From the NCBI RefSeq assembly GCF_007097265.1, contig NZ_VJZP01000008.1, positions 62,001 through 126,000 of the forward strand: a DNA stretch of 64,000 bases, given 5' to 3'. This DNA is from Flavobacterium gawalongense. Its GTDB lineage: Bacteria > Bacteroidota > Bacteroidia > Flavobacteriales > Flavobacteriaceae. Position 1 is the stretch's first letter. The number at the start of each line of letters is the position of its first letter. Positions 52,665 to 63,999 of the stretch are shown piece by piece. Below the pieces are notes generated by a model. The model saw only the letters and a list, made by a program, of their open reading frames with translations, made no database searches and was not told the DNA's origin. A program made the position numbers and the translations under genes.

Positions 52665-52766
52665 ACCACAAAAGGCACAAAGTTTAACACAAAAGACACA
52701 AAAAGATAATTCAAAATAACGAAACAATCTTTGTGCCTTTTTTAATTCCTTTGTGCCTTTTGTGGT
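52665..52766. repeat. 102-bp palindromic repeat of the CTTTGTGCCTTTTGTGG family
   Basis: Outer arms ACCACAAAAGGCACAAAG (52665-52682) and its exact complement (52749-52766); inside, CACAAAAGACACAAAAAG and CTTTGTGCCTTT pair again. A T-run follows on the plus strand, so it may also terminate the barrel operon. Confidence 0.75.
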
Positions 52767-52791
52767 GATTTTTTTATTTTCTCATTTAACT

Positions 52792-53241
52792 ATGACTTTC
52801 AAACAAAAAATACATACCCATTATCTGCAATTAGTTCAGGATCGAATCGATGTTTTCAAGGACATGATTGTTGCGCTTACCGAAGACTCTAAGAACGATG
52901 CCAAAGGTTCTGCTGGTGATAAACACGAAACCGCCTTGTCTATGATGCATATTGAACAAGAGAAACTCAATAGTAAACTTAGAGAAGTGTTGACTCAAAA
53001 AGCTGTTTTAAATAAAATAGATGCTACCACAATTGCCGAAACAATTATCGTGGGGAGTTTAGTAAAAGCGAACGGAATCTATTTATACCTGAGTGTGGCG
53101 CTTCCTAAAATTAACATTGAAGGAATTAACGTTATTGCATTATCACCACAATCACCTTTGGGAAATAAACTAATGGGTAATCAAGAAGGGTTTACTTTTG
53201 AGATTAATACTACAAAGTATTTGATAGAAGAGATTCTATAA
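52792..53241 (+). CDS. GreA/GreB C-terminal-domain-like protein
   Basis: 149 residues from the ATG at 52792; the longer GTG frame runs through the palindromic repeat. N-terminal helical part (1-70, with GDKHETALSMMHIEQEKL) and a C-terminal domain VIALSPQSPLGNKLMGNQEGFTFEI resembling the FKBP-like end of GreA (SPLGxALLGKxxGD). It may bind the RNA polymerase secondary channel. It is often misnamed 3-oxoacyl-ACP synthase in databases, to my recollection; nothing here supports that. Confidence 0.65.
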   Translation: MTFKQKIHTHYLQLVQDRIDVFKDMIVALTEDSKNDAKGSAGDKHETALSMMHIEQEKLNSKLREVLTQKAVLNKIDATTIAETIIVGSLVKANGIYLYLSVALPKINIEGINVIALSPQSPLGNKLMGNQEGFTFEINTTKYLIEEIL

Positions 53242-53405
53242 AATACAATTGATTTAGCTTGTTTTGGATACGTTAGGTTTTAATAAAGCAGTTTTGATTG
53301 GGATTAAATTAAATTTTTCAACTTCAAAACTATTTTTGTTATTTTTCGATTACAATTTAAGTGTAAAACACAGTATTTTCTTTTGATTTATAACTAAAAT
53401 AACTA

Positions 53406-53444
53406 TTTGTGTTTTAGGAATGTAACTGTTGTCGCATCTTTGCC
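53406..53444 (+). promoter_or_regulatory. Promoter region of the first asnB
   Basis: 39 bases beginning TTTGTGTTTT and ending GCATCTTTGCC (-7 box CATCTTTG). 31 of 39 positions match the region ahead of the second asnB (55432-55470) without gaps. Confidence 0.65.
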
Positions 53445-53480
53445 CTATCAAAATAAATAAAATAATAAAAATATATAGTT

Positions 53481-55157
53481 ATGTGCGGAATAGTATGTGC
53501 CTTTGATTTGAAACAAAAAGCGGAAGTTTTAAGACCGCAAGTATTAGAAATGTCTAAAATTATCCGTCATCGTGGACCGGACTGGAGCGGAATTTTTAGT
53601 AATGATAAAGCTATTATGTCTCATGAGCGTTTGGCAATCGTTGATCCGGCTTCAGGGAAACAACCTTTATTCAGTGAAGATAAACAACTTGTTTTAGCGG
53701 CAAATGGTGAAATTTACAACCACAGAGAATTGCGTAAACAATTTGAAGGGAAATACAACTTTCAAACTGAAAGTGACTGTGAGGTTATTTTAGCGCTTTA
53801 CAAAGAAAAAGGACCTCATTTTATAGATGAAATGAACGGGATTTTTGGATTTGCTATTTATGATGTAGAAAAAGACGAGTATTTTGTTGCTCGTGACCAC
53901 ATGGGAATTATTCCATTGTACATTGGTTGGGATCAACACGGAACTTTTTATGTTGCTTCAGAATTGAAAGCCTTAGAAGGGTATTGTACAAAAATCGAAT
54001 TGTTTCCTCCAGGACATTATATGACCAGTAAAGATGGTGAGTTTGTACAATGGTATAAAAGAGAATGGACCGATTATGATGCGGTAAAAGATAACGAAAC
54101 CAGTATTCCAGCCATTAAAGAAGCGCTGGAAGCAGCGGTTCACAGACAATTAATGAGTGACGTTCCTTACGGAGTATTACTTTCAGGAGGTTTGGATTCT
54201 TCAATTACTTCGGCTGTGGCCAAAAAATATGCTCAAAAACGTATTGAATCTGATGATGTAGCTGATGCTTGGTATCCGCAATTACACTCTTTTTCAGTAG
54301 GATTAGAAGGTTCTCCTGATTTAGCTGCGGCTCAAGTAGTAGCAAAACATATTGGAACAATTCACCACGAAATAAAATTCACCATTCAAGAAGGTTTGGA
54401 TGCGGTTCGTGATGTGATTTATAGTCTGGAAACCTATGATGTGACTACTGTTAGGGCATCAACTCCAATGTGGTTAATGGCGAGAGTTATTAAATCAATG
54501 GGGATTAAAATGGTATTGTCAGGTGAAGGTGCAGATGAGTTATTTGGTGGGTATTTGTATTTTCACAAAGCGCCAAACGCAAGAGAATTTCATGAAGAAA
54601 CCGTACGTAAATTAAGTAAATTGCATATGTATGACTGCTTGCGTGCCAACAAGAGTTTAGCGGCTTGGGGTATTGAAGGACGTGTTCCGTTTTTGGATAA
54701 AGAATTTATGGATGTGGCGATGAGAATCAACCCGCAAGATAAAATGATCAATGCAGCACATCCAATGGAAAAATGGGTGGTTCGTAAAGCTTTTGAAGAC
54801 ATGTTGCCGGAAAGTGTGGCATGGAGACAAAAAGAACAATTTAGTGATGGAGTAGGATACAGCTGGATTGACACTTTGAAAGAAGTAGTTGCTGAGGCCG
54901 TTTCAGATGAGCAATTGGCAAATGCTAAATATAGATTCCCATTGCAAACCCCAACTTCTAAAGAAGAGTATTACTATCGTTCTATTTTTCACGATCATTT
55001 CCCAAGTGATGCTGCGGCTTTATGTGTTCCACAGGAAGCAAGTGTGGCTTGTAGTACAAAAATTGCATTAGAATGGGATGAAGCGTTCAAGAACATGAAT
55101 GATCCTTCAGGTAGAGCTGTTGCCAGTGTGCATGATGACGCTTATGTTAAAGCATAA
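53481..55157 (+). CDS. asnB: Asparagine synthetase B (glutamine-hydrolysing), copy 1
   Basis: 558 residues. The amidotransferase nucleophile is Cys2 (MCGIVCAFD); the N-terminal Ntn domain runs to about 195 with RGPD near residue 32. The synthetase domain has the PPi loop SGGLDSS (235-241), then SLETYDVTTVRASTPMWLM and SGEGADELFGGY. Makes Asn from Asp, Gln and ATP. A second full-length copy follows 350 bases on with a matching promoter. A terminator separates them. Confidence 0.95.
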   Translation: MCGIVCAFDLKQKAEVLRPQVLEMSKIIRHRGPDWSGIFSNDKAIMSHERLAIVDPASGKQPLFSEDKQLVLAANGEIYNHRELRKQFEGKYNFQTESDCEVILALYKEKGPHFIDEMNGIFGFAIYDVEKDEYFVARDHMGIIPLYIGWDQHGTFYVASELKALEGYCTKIELFPPGHYMTSKDGEFVQWYKREWTDYDAVKDNETSIPAIKEALEAAVHRQLMSDVPYGVLLSGGLDSSITSAVAKKYAQKRIESDDVADAWYPQLHSFSVGLEGSPDLAAAQVVAKHIGTIHHEIKFTIQEGLDAVRDVIYSLETYDVTTVRASTPMWLMARVIKSMGIKMVLSGEGADELFGGYLYFHKAPNAREFHEETVRKLSKLHMYDCLRANKSLAAWGIEGRVPFLDKEFMDVAMRINPQDKMINAAHPMEKWVVRKAFEDMLPESVAWRQKEQFSDGVGYSWIDTLKEVVAEAVSDEQLANAKYRFPLQTPTSKEEYYYRSIFHDHFPSDAAALCVPQEASVACSTKIALEWDEAFKNMNDPSGRAVASVHDDAYVKA

Positions 55158-55188
55158 ATAATAATTTTTAGAATTAGTTATAGAAAAG

Positions 55189-55214
55189 CGCTCTCAGTTT
55201 TGAGAGCGTTTTTT
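55189..55214 (+). terminator. Terminator of the first asnB
   Basis: CGCTCTCA/TGAGAGCG stem, four-base loop, six T residues. The remaining 350-bp gap to the second asnB holds only AT-rich sequence and the promoter at 55432. Confidence 0.9.
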
Positions 55215-55431
55215 GTGTTTAATAAAACCGCATTTTTCTGAAAAATATTGACGGTAAAATTCTTTATATGAAGTTTTTTAACGTCTTTTTGAAAGATGTA
55301 AAAGTGGAATAAGGTTTTTTCTAAAGTGCTTATTTACAATTTATAACGTAATGCTTCGGTTTTTGAACTTGTAAGTTGCATTTTGCGTGCAAAAAGTTTT
55401 TTTTGGTTGTTATTTTAAACTAAAATACGGC

Positions 55432-55470
55432 TTTGTGTTTTGTATTTGTAACTGTTAATGCATCTTTGCC
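55432..55470 (+). promoter_or_regulatory. Promoter region of the second asnB
   Basis: Same 39-base pattern as 53406-53444 (TTTGTGTTTT...TGTAACTGTT...GCATCTTTGCC). Both leaders also end TATATAGTT immediately before ATG. Confidence 0.65.
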
Positions 55471-55507
55471 TTACCAGAATAAGAAAAAAAAATAAAATTA
55501 TATAGTT

Positions 55508-57124
55508 ATGTGCGGAATATTAGCCATTATTGGAAAAGGAAAAGATGAAAAACTAGTAAGAGAGCTTTCTAAAAGGATGGGACACCGTGGTCCTGATGAA
55601 AGTGATTTACATGTTACGGAAAAGGGTTCTATTTTAAGTCATGAACGTTTGTCTATTGTCGATTTGCATTCAGGAAAGCAACCGATACAAGGCACAAAAA
55701 CTGCCTATATGGTTCATAATGGCGAGATATATAATCATCAAACTTTGAGAGATGGTGTTTTGAAGCACCACACTTTTAGAACTAAATCAGATTCAGAGGT
55801 TATTGTTCATTTGTATGAAGAATTTGGATATGATTTTTGTAATATGCTTGATGGAGACTGGGCTTTTGTTATAGTTGACGGCGATAATTTTATTGCAGGT
55901 AGAGACCCAATGGGAGTAAAACCTTTATATTATGGTTTAGATGAAAGGGGAAGAATTTATTTTTCATCAGAAATGAAACCCATAGCTGATCAATGTAGAA
56001 CATTTTCTACTTTTCCTCCGGGACATTATTACACTCAAAAAACTGGTTTTGTAAAATACTACCAACCGGAATATGAAGATTATTTAAAAGCAGATCAGGA
56101 TTTAGATTTAGATTTAATCAGAGAAACTTTGACTGAAGCGACTCGCAAGCGTTTGATGAGTGATGTGCCAATTGGAGTATTGCTTTCAGGAGGATTAGAT
56201 TCTTCTTTGACTTCAGCAATTGCTTCTAGATTGTTGGCCGAAAGCGGTAAAAAATTACATTCTTTTTCTATTGGATTAGATGCTGATGCACCAGATGCTG
56301 CAGCAGCGAGAAAAGTGGCTGATTATTTAGGTACTGAACACCATGAAATTCACTTTACAATTGAAGAAGGCATAAAAATATTAGATAAATTGATTTGGCA
56401 TCTTGAAACCTATGATGTGACTTCGATAAGAGCGAGTACACCAATGTATTTTTTGTCGAAAGCGATTACTGATATGGGAATAAAAGTGGTGCTTTCAGGA
56501 GAAGGGGCTGATGAGATTTTTGGAGGGTATTTGTATTTCAGAAATGCGCCATCAACAGAAGATTTTCAAAAAGAAACGATTGAAAGAGTTCAGAAATTAT
56601 TTACTGCCGATTTATTAAGAGCAGATAAATCAACTATGGCTCATGGATTAGAAGCTAGAGTTCCATTTTTAGACAAAGCTTTTCTTGATATGGCAGTTCG
56701 TATCAAAGCAGAAGAAAAGATGCCTAAAACGTACGAAGGAAAAGAAAAATATATTTTAAGAAAAGCATTTGATACTCCGGACAACCCTTATCTTCCTGAT
56801 GCCGTTTTATGGAGACAAAAAGAGCAGTTTTCTGATGGAGTAGGGTACAACTGGATTGATGAATTGATTGAATATTGTTCTTCGCAAGTAACGGATGAGC
56901 AATTAGCTGGTGCGGCTGCAGAATTTCCATACAATGCGCCAACTACAAAAGAAGCGTATTTTTACAGATCAATATTTAACAAATATTATCCACAGCTTAG
57001 TGCAGCGCAAACCGTTAGAAAATGGATTCCAAAATGGCAAGAAAACCAAGACCCAAGCGGAAGAGCAAATGCAGCTCACGTTCAGGCAGATACTGAAATT
57101 GCAAAAACTGGAATTACGGTTTAA
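55508..57124 (+). CDS. asnB: Asparagine synthetase B (glutamine-hydrolysing), copy 2
   Basis: 538 residues, full-length, with Cys2 (MCGILAIIG), the RGPDE motif, SGGLDSS (227-233) and SGEGADEIFGGY. It is clearly paralogous to copy 1 (shared WRQKEQFSDGVGYxWID) but diverged throughout, so not a recent duplication. No frame damage or lost catalytic residue. Both may function, perhaps in different conditions. Confidence 0.94.
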   Translation: MCGILAIIGKGKDEKLVRELSKRMGHRGPDESDLHVTEKGSILSHERLSIVDLHSGKQPIQGTKTAYMVHNGEIYNHQTLRDGVLKHHTFRTKSDSEVIVHLYEEFGYDFCNMLDGDWAFVIVDGDNFIAGRDPMGVKPLYYGLDERGRIYFSSEMKPIADQCRTFSTFPPGHYYTQKTGFVKYYQPEYEDYLKADQDLDLDLIRETLTEATRKRLMSDVPIGVLLSGGLDSSLTSAIASRLLAESGKKLHSFSIGLDADAPDAAAARKVADYLGTEHHEIHFTIEEGIKILDKLIWHLETYDVTSIRASTPMYFLSKAITDMGIKVVLSGEGADEIFGGYLYFRNAPSTEDFQKETIERVQKLFTADLLRADKSTMAHGLEARVPFLDKAFLDMAVRIKAEEKMPKTYEGKEKYILRKAFDTPDNPYLPDAVLWRQKEQFSDGVGYNWIDELIEYCSSQVTDEQLAGAAAEFPYNAPTTKEAYFYRSIFNKYYPQLSAAQTVRKWIPKWQENQDPSGRANAAHVQADTEIAKTGITV

Positions 57125-57188
57125 AAAAAACAACAATATCAATTTCAAAAAACAATTGCAATAACAATTAAAAAATAATTGGAATTTT

Positions 57189-57238
57189 CAAATTTTCAAA
57201 GCGACATGTAAAATGTTTGTTTTGAAAATTTGTTTTTT
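57189..57238 (+). terminator. Terminator of the second asnB
   Basis: CAAATTTTCAAA/TTTGAAAATTTG stem (12 bp) followed by six T residues. Confidence 0.75.
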
Positions 57239-57314
57239 ATAAAGGTTTGAGTTTTGTCCTTTTCGAAATTGCCATTGATTTTTGAAATTGAAATTTCTAA
57301 CAATATGTTAATAA

Positions 57315-59354
<2,040 letters not shown>

Positions 59355-59447
59355 ACCTAGTTTGATCATTGGTTTGTTCGAATAAATGAATGATTAGCTG
59401 AATTAGAGATTGACCAAATTAACAAATAACCGAATAAACTTTAAAAT

Positions 59448-60383
59448 ATGAAAGTTACCATTGTAGGAGCAGGAAATGTAGGTGCAACCTGTGCAGATGT
59501 AATTTCTTATAGAGGAATTGCTAGCGAAGTAGTATTATTGGATATTAGAGAAGGTTTTGCTGAGGGTAAAGCTTTGGATATCATGCAATGCGCTACCAAT
59601 ACCGGTTTTAATACCAAAGTATCAGGTGTTACTAACGATTATTCTAAAACGGCAGGAAGTGATGTAGTGATAATTACATCTGGAATTCCTAGAAAACCAG
59701 GAATGACTCGTGAAGAACTAATAGGTATCAACGCAGGAATTGTGAAAACAGTTGCTGAAAATGTATTGAAGCATTCACCGGATACTATTATAGTGGTGGT
59801 TTCTAATCCTATGGATACAATGACTTATTTGGCTTTGAAATCTACAGGATTACCAAAAAATAGAATTATAGGTATGGGTGGAGCATTGGATAGTTCTCGT
59901 TTTAGAACGTATTTATCTTTGGCTTTAGATAAACCTGCAAATGATATTTCGGCTATGGTGATAGGTGGACATGGTGATACTACTATGATTCCTTTAACAC
60001 GCTTGGCATCTTATAATGGAATTCCGGTTTCTCAATTTCTATCGGAAGAAGTGTTGCAAAAAGTAGCTGCCGATACTATGGTAGGTGGAGCTACGCTTAC
60101 AGGACTTTTAGGAACTTCAGCTTGGTATGCTCCCGGAGCTTCAGTTGCTTTCTTGGTAGACAGTATTTTGAATGACCAAAAGAAAATGATCGCTTGTTCA
60201 GTTTTTGTTGAGGGAGAATACGGTCAAGATGATATCTGTATAGGTGTTCCTTGTATTATTGGTAAAAATGGAGTGGAAGAAATCCTTGACATTAAACTAA
60301 ATGAGCAAGAAAAAGCTTTGTTTGCTAAAAGTGCTGATGCAGTTAGACAAATGAATGATGCCTTAAAATCAATTTTGGTATAA
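59448..60383 (+). CDS. mdh: Malate dehydrogenase
   Basis: NAD-dependent TCA-cycle enzyme, 311 residues of the LDH-like MDH group. NAD site VGAGNVGATCADVI (5-18), substrate arginine and loop in GIPRKPGMTREEL (about 82-94), VVSNPMDTMTYL (about 118), catalytic His in VIGGHGDTTMIPL (about 171-183). It follows gyrB without a clear promoter and ends with a strong terminator. Confidence 0.96.
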   Translation: MKVTIVGAGNVGATCADVISYRGIASEVVLLDIREGFAEGKALDIMQCATNTGFNTKVSGVTNDYSKTAGSDVVIITSGIPRKPGMTREELIGINAGIVKTVAENVLKHSPDTIIVVVSNPMDTMTYLALKSTGLPKNRIIGMGGALDSSRFRTYLSLALDKPANDISAMVIGGHGDTTMIPLTRLASYNGIPVSQFLSEEVLQKVAADTMVGGATLTGLLGTSAWYAPGASVAFLVDSILNDQKKMIACSVFVEGEYGQDDICIGVPCIIGKNGVEEILDIKLNEQEKALFAKSADAVRQMNDALKSILV

Positions 60384-60404
60384 TATTTTAATTATAAAAT
60401 AGAG

Positions 60405-60432
60405 AAGACTGCACTTTTGCAGTCTTTTTTTT
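60405..60432 (+). terminator. mdh terminator
   Basis: AAGACTGCA/TGCAGTCTT stem, four-base loop and eight T residues. Confidence 0.92.
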
Positions 60433-60452
60433 GAGATTAATCAATAAATAAA

Positions 60453-60483
60453 TTGGTTAATCTTAACGTTAATTATATATTTG
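60453..60483 (+). promoter_or_regulatory. secDF promoter
   Basis: TTG (60453-60455), 20-base spacer, TATATTTG (60476-60483). Start near 60490 would give a leader of about 120 bases before the ATG at 60610, the longest seen in the window. Confidence 0.6.
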
Positions 60484-60609
60484 CTCGGTTTAAAAAAATT
60501 GATGTAATTCCTGATATTCTTTTTTGGTTGCAAAAATCGATGGCAGGGCTTATTCTATAAGGTTTAAAGCAAAAATAAATAAATAAAAAATAATTAATTT
60601 TTAGTAATA

Positions 60610-63579
60610 ATGCAGAATAAAGGACTTATTAAATTTTTCGCAATTCTATTTGCATTGGTAAGTATTTACCAACTTTCTTTCACTTTCATTTCTAGTAAAG
60701 TAGAAAGTGATGCAAAATCTTTTGCAGGTGGAAATCCTGAAAAAGAAGTAAAATATTTAGATTCTATTGGTAAAGAAAAAGTATTTAACCTTGGATTTAC
60801 TGATTTTACTTTCAATGAAGTAAAAGACAAACAAATCAACAAAGGTCTTGACTTAGAAGGTGGTATCAATGTTATACTTCAAATATCTGTTAAAGACATT
60901 TTGAAAGGATTATCTAATAATTCGAAAAATCCAATTTTTAATAAATCTTTGGCTGATGCTACTGCAAATCAAAAAGGAAATCAAACTTACATTGATGCAT
61001 TTTTCGAAGCTTTTGAATCAAATTCTAATGGGACTGTGAAATTGGCTTCTCCTGATATTTTTGCAAATAGAAGTTTGCAAGGTGAAGGTGGAGTAGATTT
61101 TCAGATGACTGATGCAGAGGTAAAAAAAGTAATCAAAAGAAAAGTTGATGAATCTGTAGAAAGTGCTTTTGGAGTTTTAAGAAAACGTATCGATAAATTT
61201 GGCGTAACACAACCTAATATTCAAAAATTAGGGGAATCTGGAAGAATCCTTGTAGAACTCCCGGGTGCTAAAGATGTAGACAGGATTAAAAAATTATTGC
61301 AAAGTACCGCTCAATTAGAGTTCTGGGAAACGTATAAAATTGAAGAAATAGGAAATTTTTTGATGGCTGCAAATGAGTCATTGAAAAAAACTGAAATCAA
61401 TAAAGTTGAAACTAAAGCAGTAGAAAAAGATTCATTGAGCGCTTTGCTAACTGATGGTAAAGATTCGGCAGCTACTAAAAAAGGAAACAATCCTTTACTG
61501 GATAAAATTATCGGTCAAGGTGGAGGTCCAGTTTTAGGGCTTTTCTCTCCAAAAGATACTGCTGTTGTAAACGGATATTTGAAAAGAGCTGATATTAGAA
61601 TTTTATTAGCAGGTGACCAACGTTATGCAAAATTTGTTTGGGGTAAACCAATGACAATTAAAGATGCTAAAGCAAAAGATATTGATGCTGTAGAATTGTA
61701 TGCTTTAAAAGGAAATAGAGACAATGTGCCTTCAATGAGTGGTGGCGTGGTTACAGATGCAAAAGATACTTTTGACCAATTGGGTAAACCAGCCGTTTCT
61801 ATGCAAATGAATGGTCAAGGTGCAAAATCTTGGGAAGAATTAACAGGTAGAGCATATACTCAAAAAAGTAATATCGCTATTGTTCTTGATGATGTTGTAT
61901 ATTCGGCTCCCGGTGTATCTAGCGGTCCAATTTCGGGTGGTAGATCTGAAATTTCAGGTGCTTTTGATGTCACAGAAACAAAAGATTTAGCGAATGTATT
62001 AAGAGCAGGTAAACTTCCTGCAGCTGCAGATATTGTTCAATCAGAAGTGGTAGGACCATCCTTAGGTCAAGAAGCGATTGATAATGGTACAAATTCAGCT
62101 CTTATCGGATTACTTTTAGTATCGCTTTGGATGATGATTTATTATGGTAAAGCAGGTTGGTATGCTAATCTTGCATTAGCAGTTAACTTATTATTCTTAT
62201 TCGGAATTTTAGCAAGTATTGGAGCGGTTCTTACTTTACCTGGTATTGCTGGTATCGTTTTAACAATGGGAACAGCTGTTGATGCGAATATCATTATTTA
62301 CGAAAGAGCAAAAGAAGAATTACGTGCGGGTAAAACGCTGGAAGAAGCCATTAAAACTTCATACAGTTGGAGAGGTGCTATGTCATCAATTACAGATGCT
62401 AACGTTACGCACATTTTAACTGGAGCTGTGTTGTTTATTTTTGGTTCAGGACCAATTAAAGGTTTTGCTACTACATTATTGATAGGTATTGTAACTTCTT
62501 TATTCACCTCTATTTTTATCGCAAGAATATTTATTGACTGGAATATTAGTAAAAAGAATGATTTAACTTTTGTTACCAAGTTTTCTAAAAACATGTTTAA
62601 TAATTTCCATTTTGATTTCTTAGGAGCGAAAAAATGGACCTATATATTCTCAAGTATTGTTGTTATTATTAGTGTAATTTCATTAGCAACAAACGGTCTG
62701 GATGAAGGTGTGGATTTTGTAGGAGGAAGAACGTTTCAAGTGCGTTTCGAAAAACCAATTGAAGCTGAAACTGTAAAAGCAGAATTAACTAAAGTTTTCG
62801 GAAGTGCTGAGGCAAAAGTATTTGGTAGTGATAATCAATTAAAAATTACTACAAAGTATAAAGTACAAGAGCATGGAGTTCAAGCCGATGAAGAAGTAAA
62901 TAAATTGTTATATGATAATTTGAAACAACATTTTTCTGCGGGATTAACCTATGATAAATTTGTAAATGCTTATGATGGTAAAAAATTAGGAATTCTACAA
63001 GCCTCAAAAGTAGGACCAACAGTTGCAGAGGATATTAAAACCAATGCATATTGGGCGGTGTTAGGTGCTATGGTATTAGTATTCTTGTATTTGATGATTA
63101 GTTTCAGAAGATGGCAATACAGTTTGGGAGCCATTGCCGCCATAGCACACGACGTTATTTTTGTGTTGGGGATTTACTCATTATGCTATAAATTCATGCC
63201 TTTTGGTATGGAAATCGACCAACACTTTATCGCTGCGATTCTTACCGTTATTGGGTATTCTATGAATGATACCGTAATTGTATTTGACAGGGTTCGAGAA
63301 TTCTTGGCAGGTAAAACTAAAGGTTCTTTTGCTGAAATTGTAAATCAATCTATTAATACAACAATGTCAAGAACAATCAATACTTCATTGACAATGATTG
63401 TGGTATTGTTAATCATGTTTGTTTTTGGTGGAGAATCGATAAGAGGATTCATCTTTGCTATGTTAGTTGGTATCATTGTAGGAACGTATTCTTCATTGTT
63501 TATCGCAACACCAGTATTAGTGGATACAATTTCAAGAGAAGATAAAAACTTGATAGAAAAACAACATCTGGAAGTTTAA
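60610..63579 (+). CDS. secDF: Fused protein-export membrane protein SecDF
   Basis: 989 residues joining SecD and SecF, an RND-type proton-driven motor that aids SecYEG translocation. First helix (about 8-28), a large periplasmic P1 region (about 30-490) holding GLDLEGGINVIL, a SecD transmembrane bundle (about 500-640) with TAVDANIIIYERAKEEL, then SecF with VGGRTFQVRF and NDTVIVFDRVREFL (near 890). The fused form is normal in Bacteroidota. The P1 head contains a low-complexity insertion (about 255-300). Confidence 0.96.
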   Translation: MQNKGLIKFFAILFALVSIYQLSFTFISSKVESDAKSFAGGNPEKEVKYLDSIGKEKVFNLGFTDFTFNEVKDKQINKGLDLEGGINVILQISVKDILKGLSNNSKNPIFNKSLADATANQKGNQTYIDAFFEAFESNSNGTVKLASPDIFANRSLQGEGGVDFQMTDAEVKKVIKRKVDESVESAFGVLRKRIDKFGVTQPNIQKLGESGRILVELPGAKDVDRIKKLLQSTAQLEFWETYKIEEIGNFLMAANESLKKTEINKVETKAVEKDSLSALLTDGKDSAATKKGNNPLLDKIIGQGGGPVLGLFSPKDTAVVNGYLKRADIRILLAGDQRYAKFVWGKPMTIKDAKAKDIDAVELYALKGNRDNVPSMSGGVVTDAKDTFDQLGKPAVSMQMNGQGAKSWEELTGRAYTQKSNIAIVLDDVVYSAPGVSSGPISGGRSEISGAFDVTETKDLANVLRAGKLPAAADIVQSEVVGPSLGQEAIDNGTNSALIGLLLVSLWMMIYYGKAGWYANLALAVNLLFLFGILASIGAVLTLPGIAGIVLTMGTAVDANIIIYERAKEELRAGKTLEEAIKTSYSWRGAMSSITDANVTHILTGAVLFIFGSGPIKGFATTLLIGIVTSLFTSIFIARIFIDWNISKKNDLTFVTKFSKNMFNNFHFDFLGAKKWTYIFSSIVVIISVISLATNGLDEGVDFVGGRTFQVRFEKPIEAETVKAELTKVFGSAEAKVFGSDNQLKITTKYKVQEHGVQADEEVNKLLYDNLKQHFSAGLTYDKFVNAYDGKKLGILQASKVGPTVAEDIKTNAYWAVLGAMVLVFLYLMISFRRWQYSLGAIAAIAHDVIFVLGIYSLCYKFMPFGMEIDQHFIAAILTVIGYSMNDTVIVFDRVREFLAGKTKGSFAEIVNQSINTTMSRTINTSLTMIVVLLIMFVFGGESIRGFIFAMLVGIIVGTYSSLFIATPVLVDTISREDKNLIEKQHLEV

Positions 63580-63611
63580 GATATATTTTTTTATTGTAAT
63601 TATAATTTAAG

Positions 63612-63644
63612 AAAAGATTCAACGAAAGTTGGATCTTTTTTTTT
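63612..63644 (+). terminator. secDF terminator
   Basis: AAAAGATTCAAC/GTTGGATCTTTT stem with one mismatch, GAAA loop, and eight T residues. Confidence 0.85.
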
Positions 63645-63733
63645 GCTCCAGAATAGGAGGGTTCATTTCAAATGATTATTTTTAACAGAATAGTTTTAGA
63701 AAATTTTACGGATTAAAAAATAAAACACCTTTT

Positions 63734-63960
63734 ATGTATAAAAGAGCAGTTTTTATTTTTACTATTATTTTTAGTTGTACATCTTTTATGTTCAAGATAT
63801 AAAGCATAAAACGGAGCTTGGTTTTTATTATGGGTTTGGAAACGAAATTAAGAAAAGTGATTTCTCACATACAAATAGTTATATACTATCCGTAATGCGG
63901 ACTAAAATCATTTCGAATACAATTTTTGTCGTTTGTACATTTATAAAGCATAAATATTAG
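63734..63960 (+). pseudogene. Candidate frameshifted small lipoprotein
   Basis: From ATG 63734 one frame gives a lipoprotein-like signal (MYKRAVFIFTIIFSCTSF) and stops after 22 residues. A second frame, overlapping at about 63775, continues with FYVQDIKHKTELGFYYGFGN and EIKKSDFSHTNSY, sensible for the start of a mature periplasmic or barrel protein, and stops at 63960. One indel would join them. The rest of such a gene is missing, and the 9-bp tandem repeat follows. It could also be chance. Confidence 0.35.
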
Positions 63961-63963
63961 CCC

Positions 63964-63999
63964 ACAGATTGTACAGATTGTACAGATTATACCGATTTA
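63964..63999 (+). repeat. 9-bp tandem repeat at window edge
   Basis: Four consecutive 9-base units (ACAGATTGT twice, ACAGATTAT, ACCGATTTA), probably continuing past the window; related to the arm of the hairpin at 14129. Confidence 0.7.

Noticed and set aside
53481..57124. Recent duplication or assembly error giving two asnB genes
   Set aside because: The two proteins differ throughout and in length (558 and 538), and the intergenic sequences differ; both are intact.
63964..63999. CRISPR-like direct repeats at the window end
   Set aside because: Units are 9 bases with no spacers; a simple tandem array.
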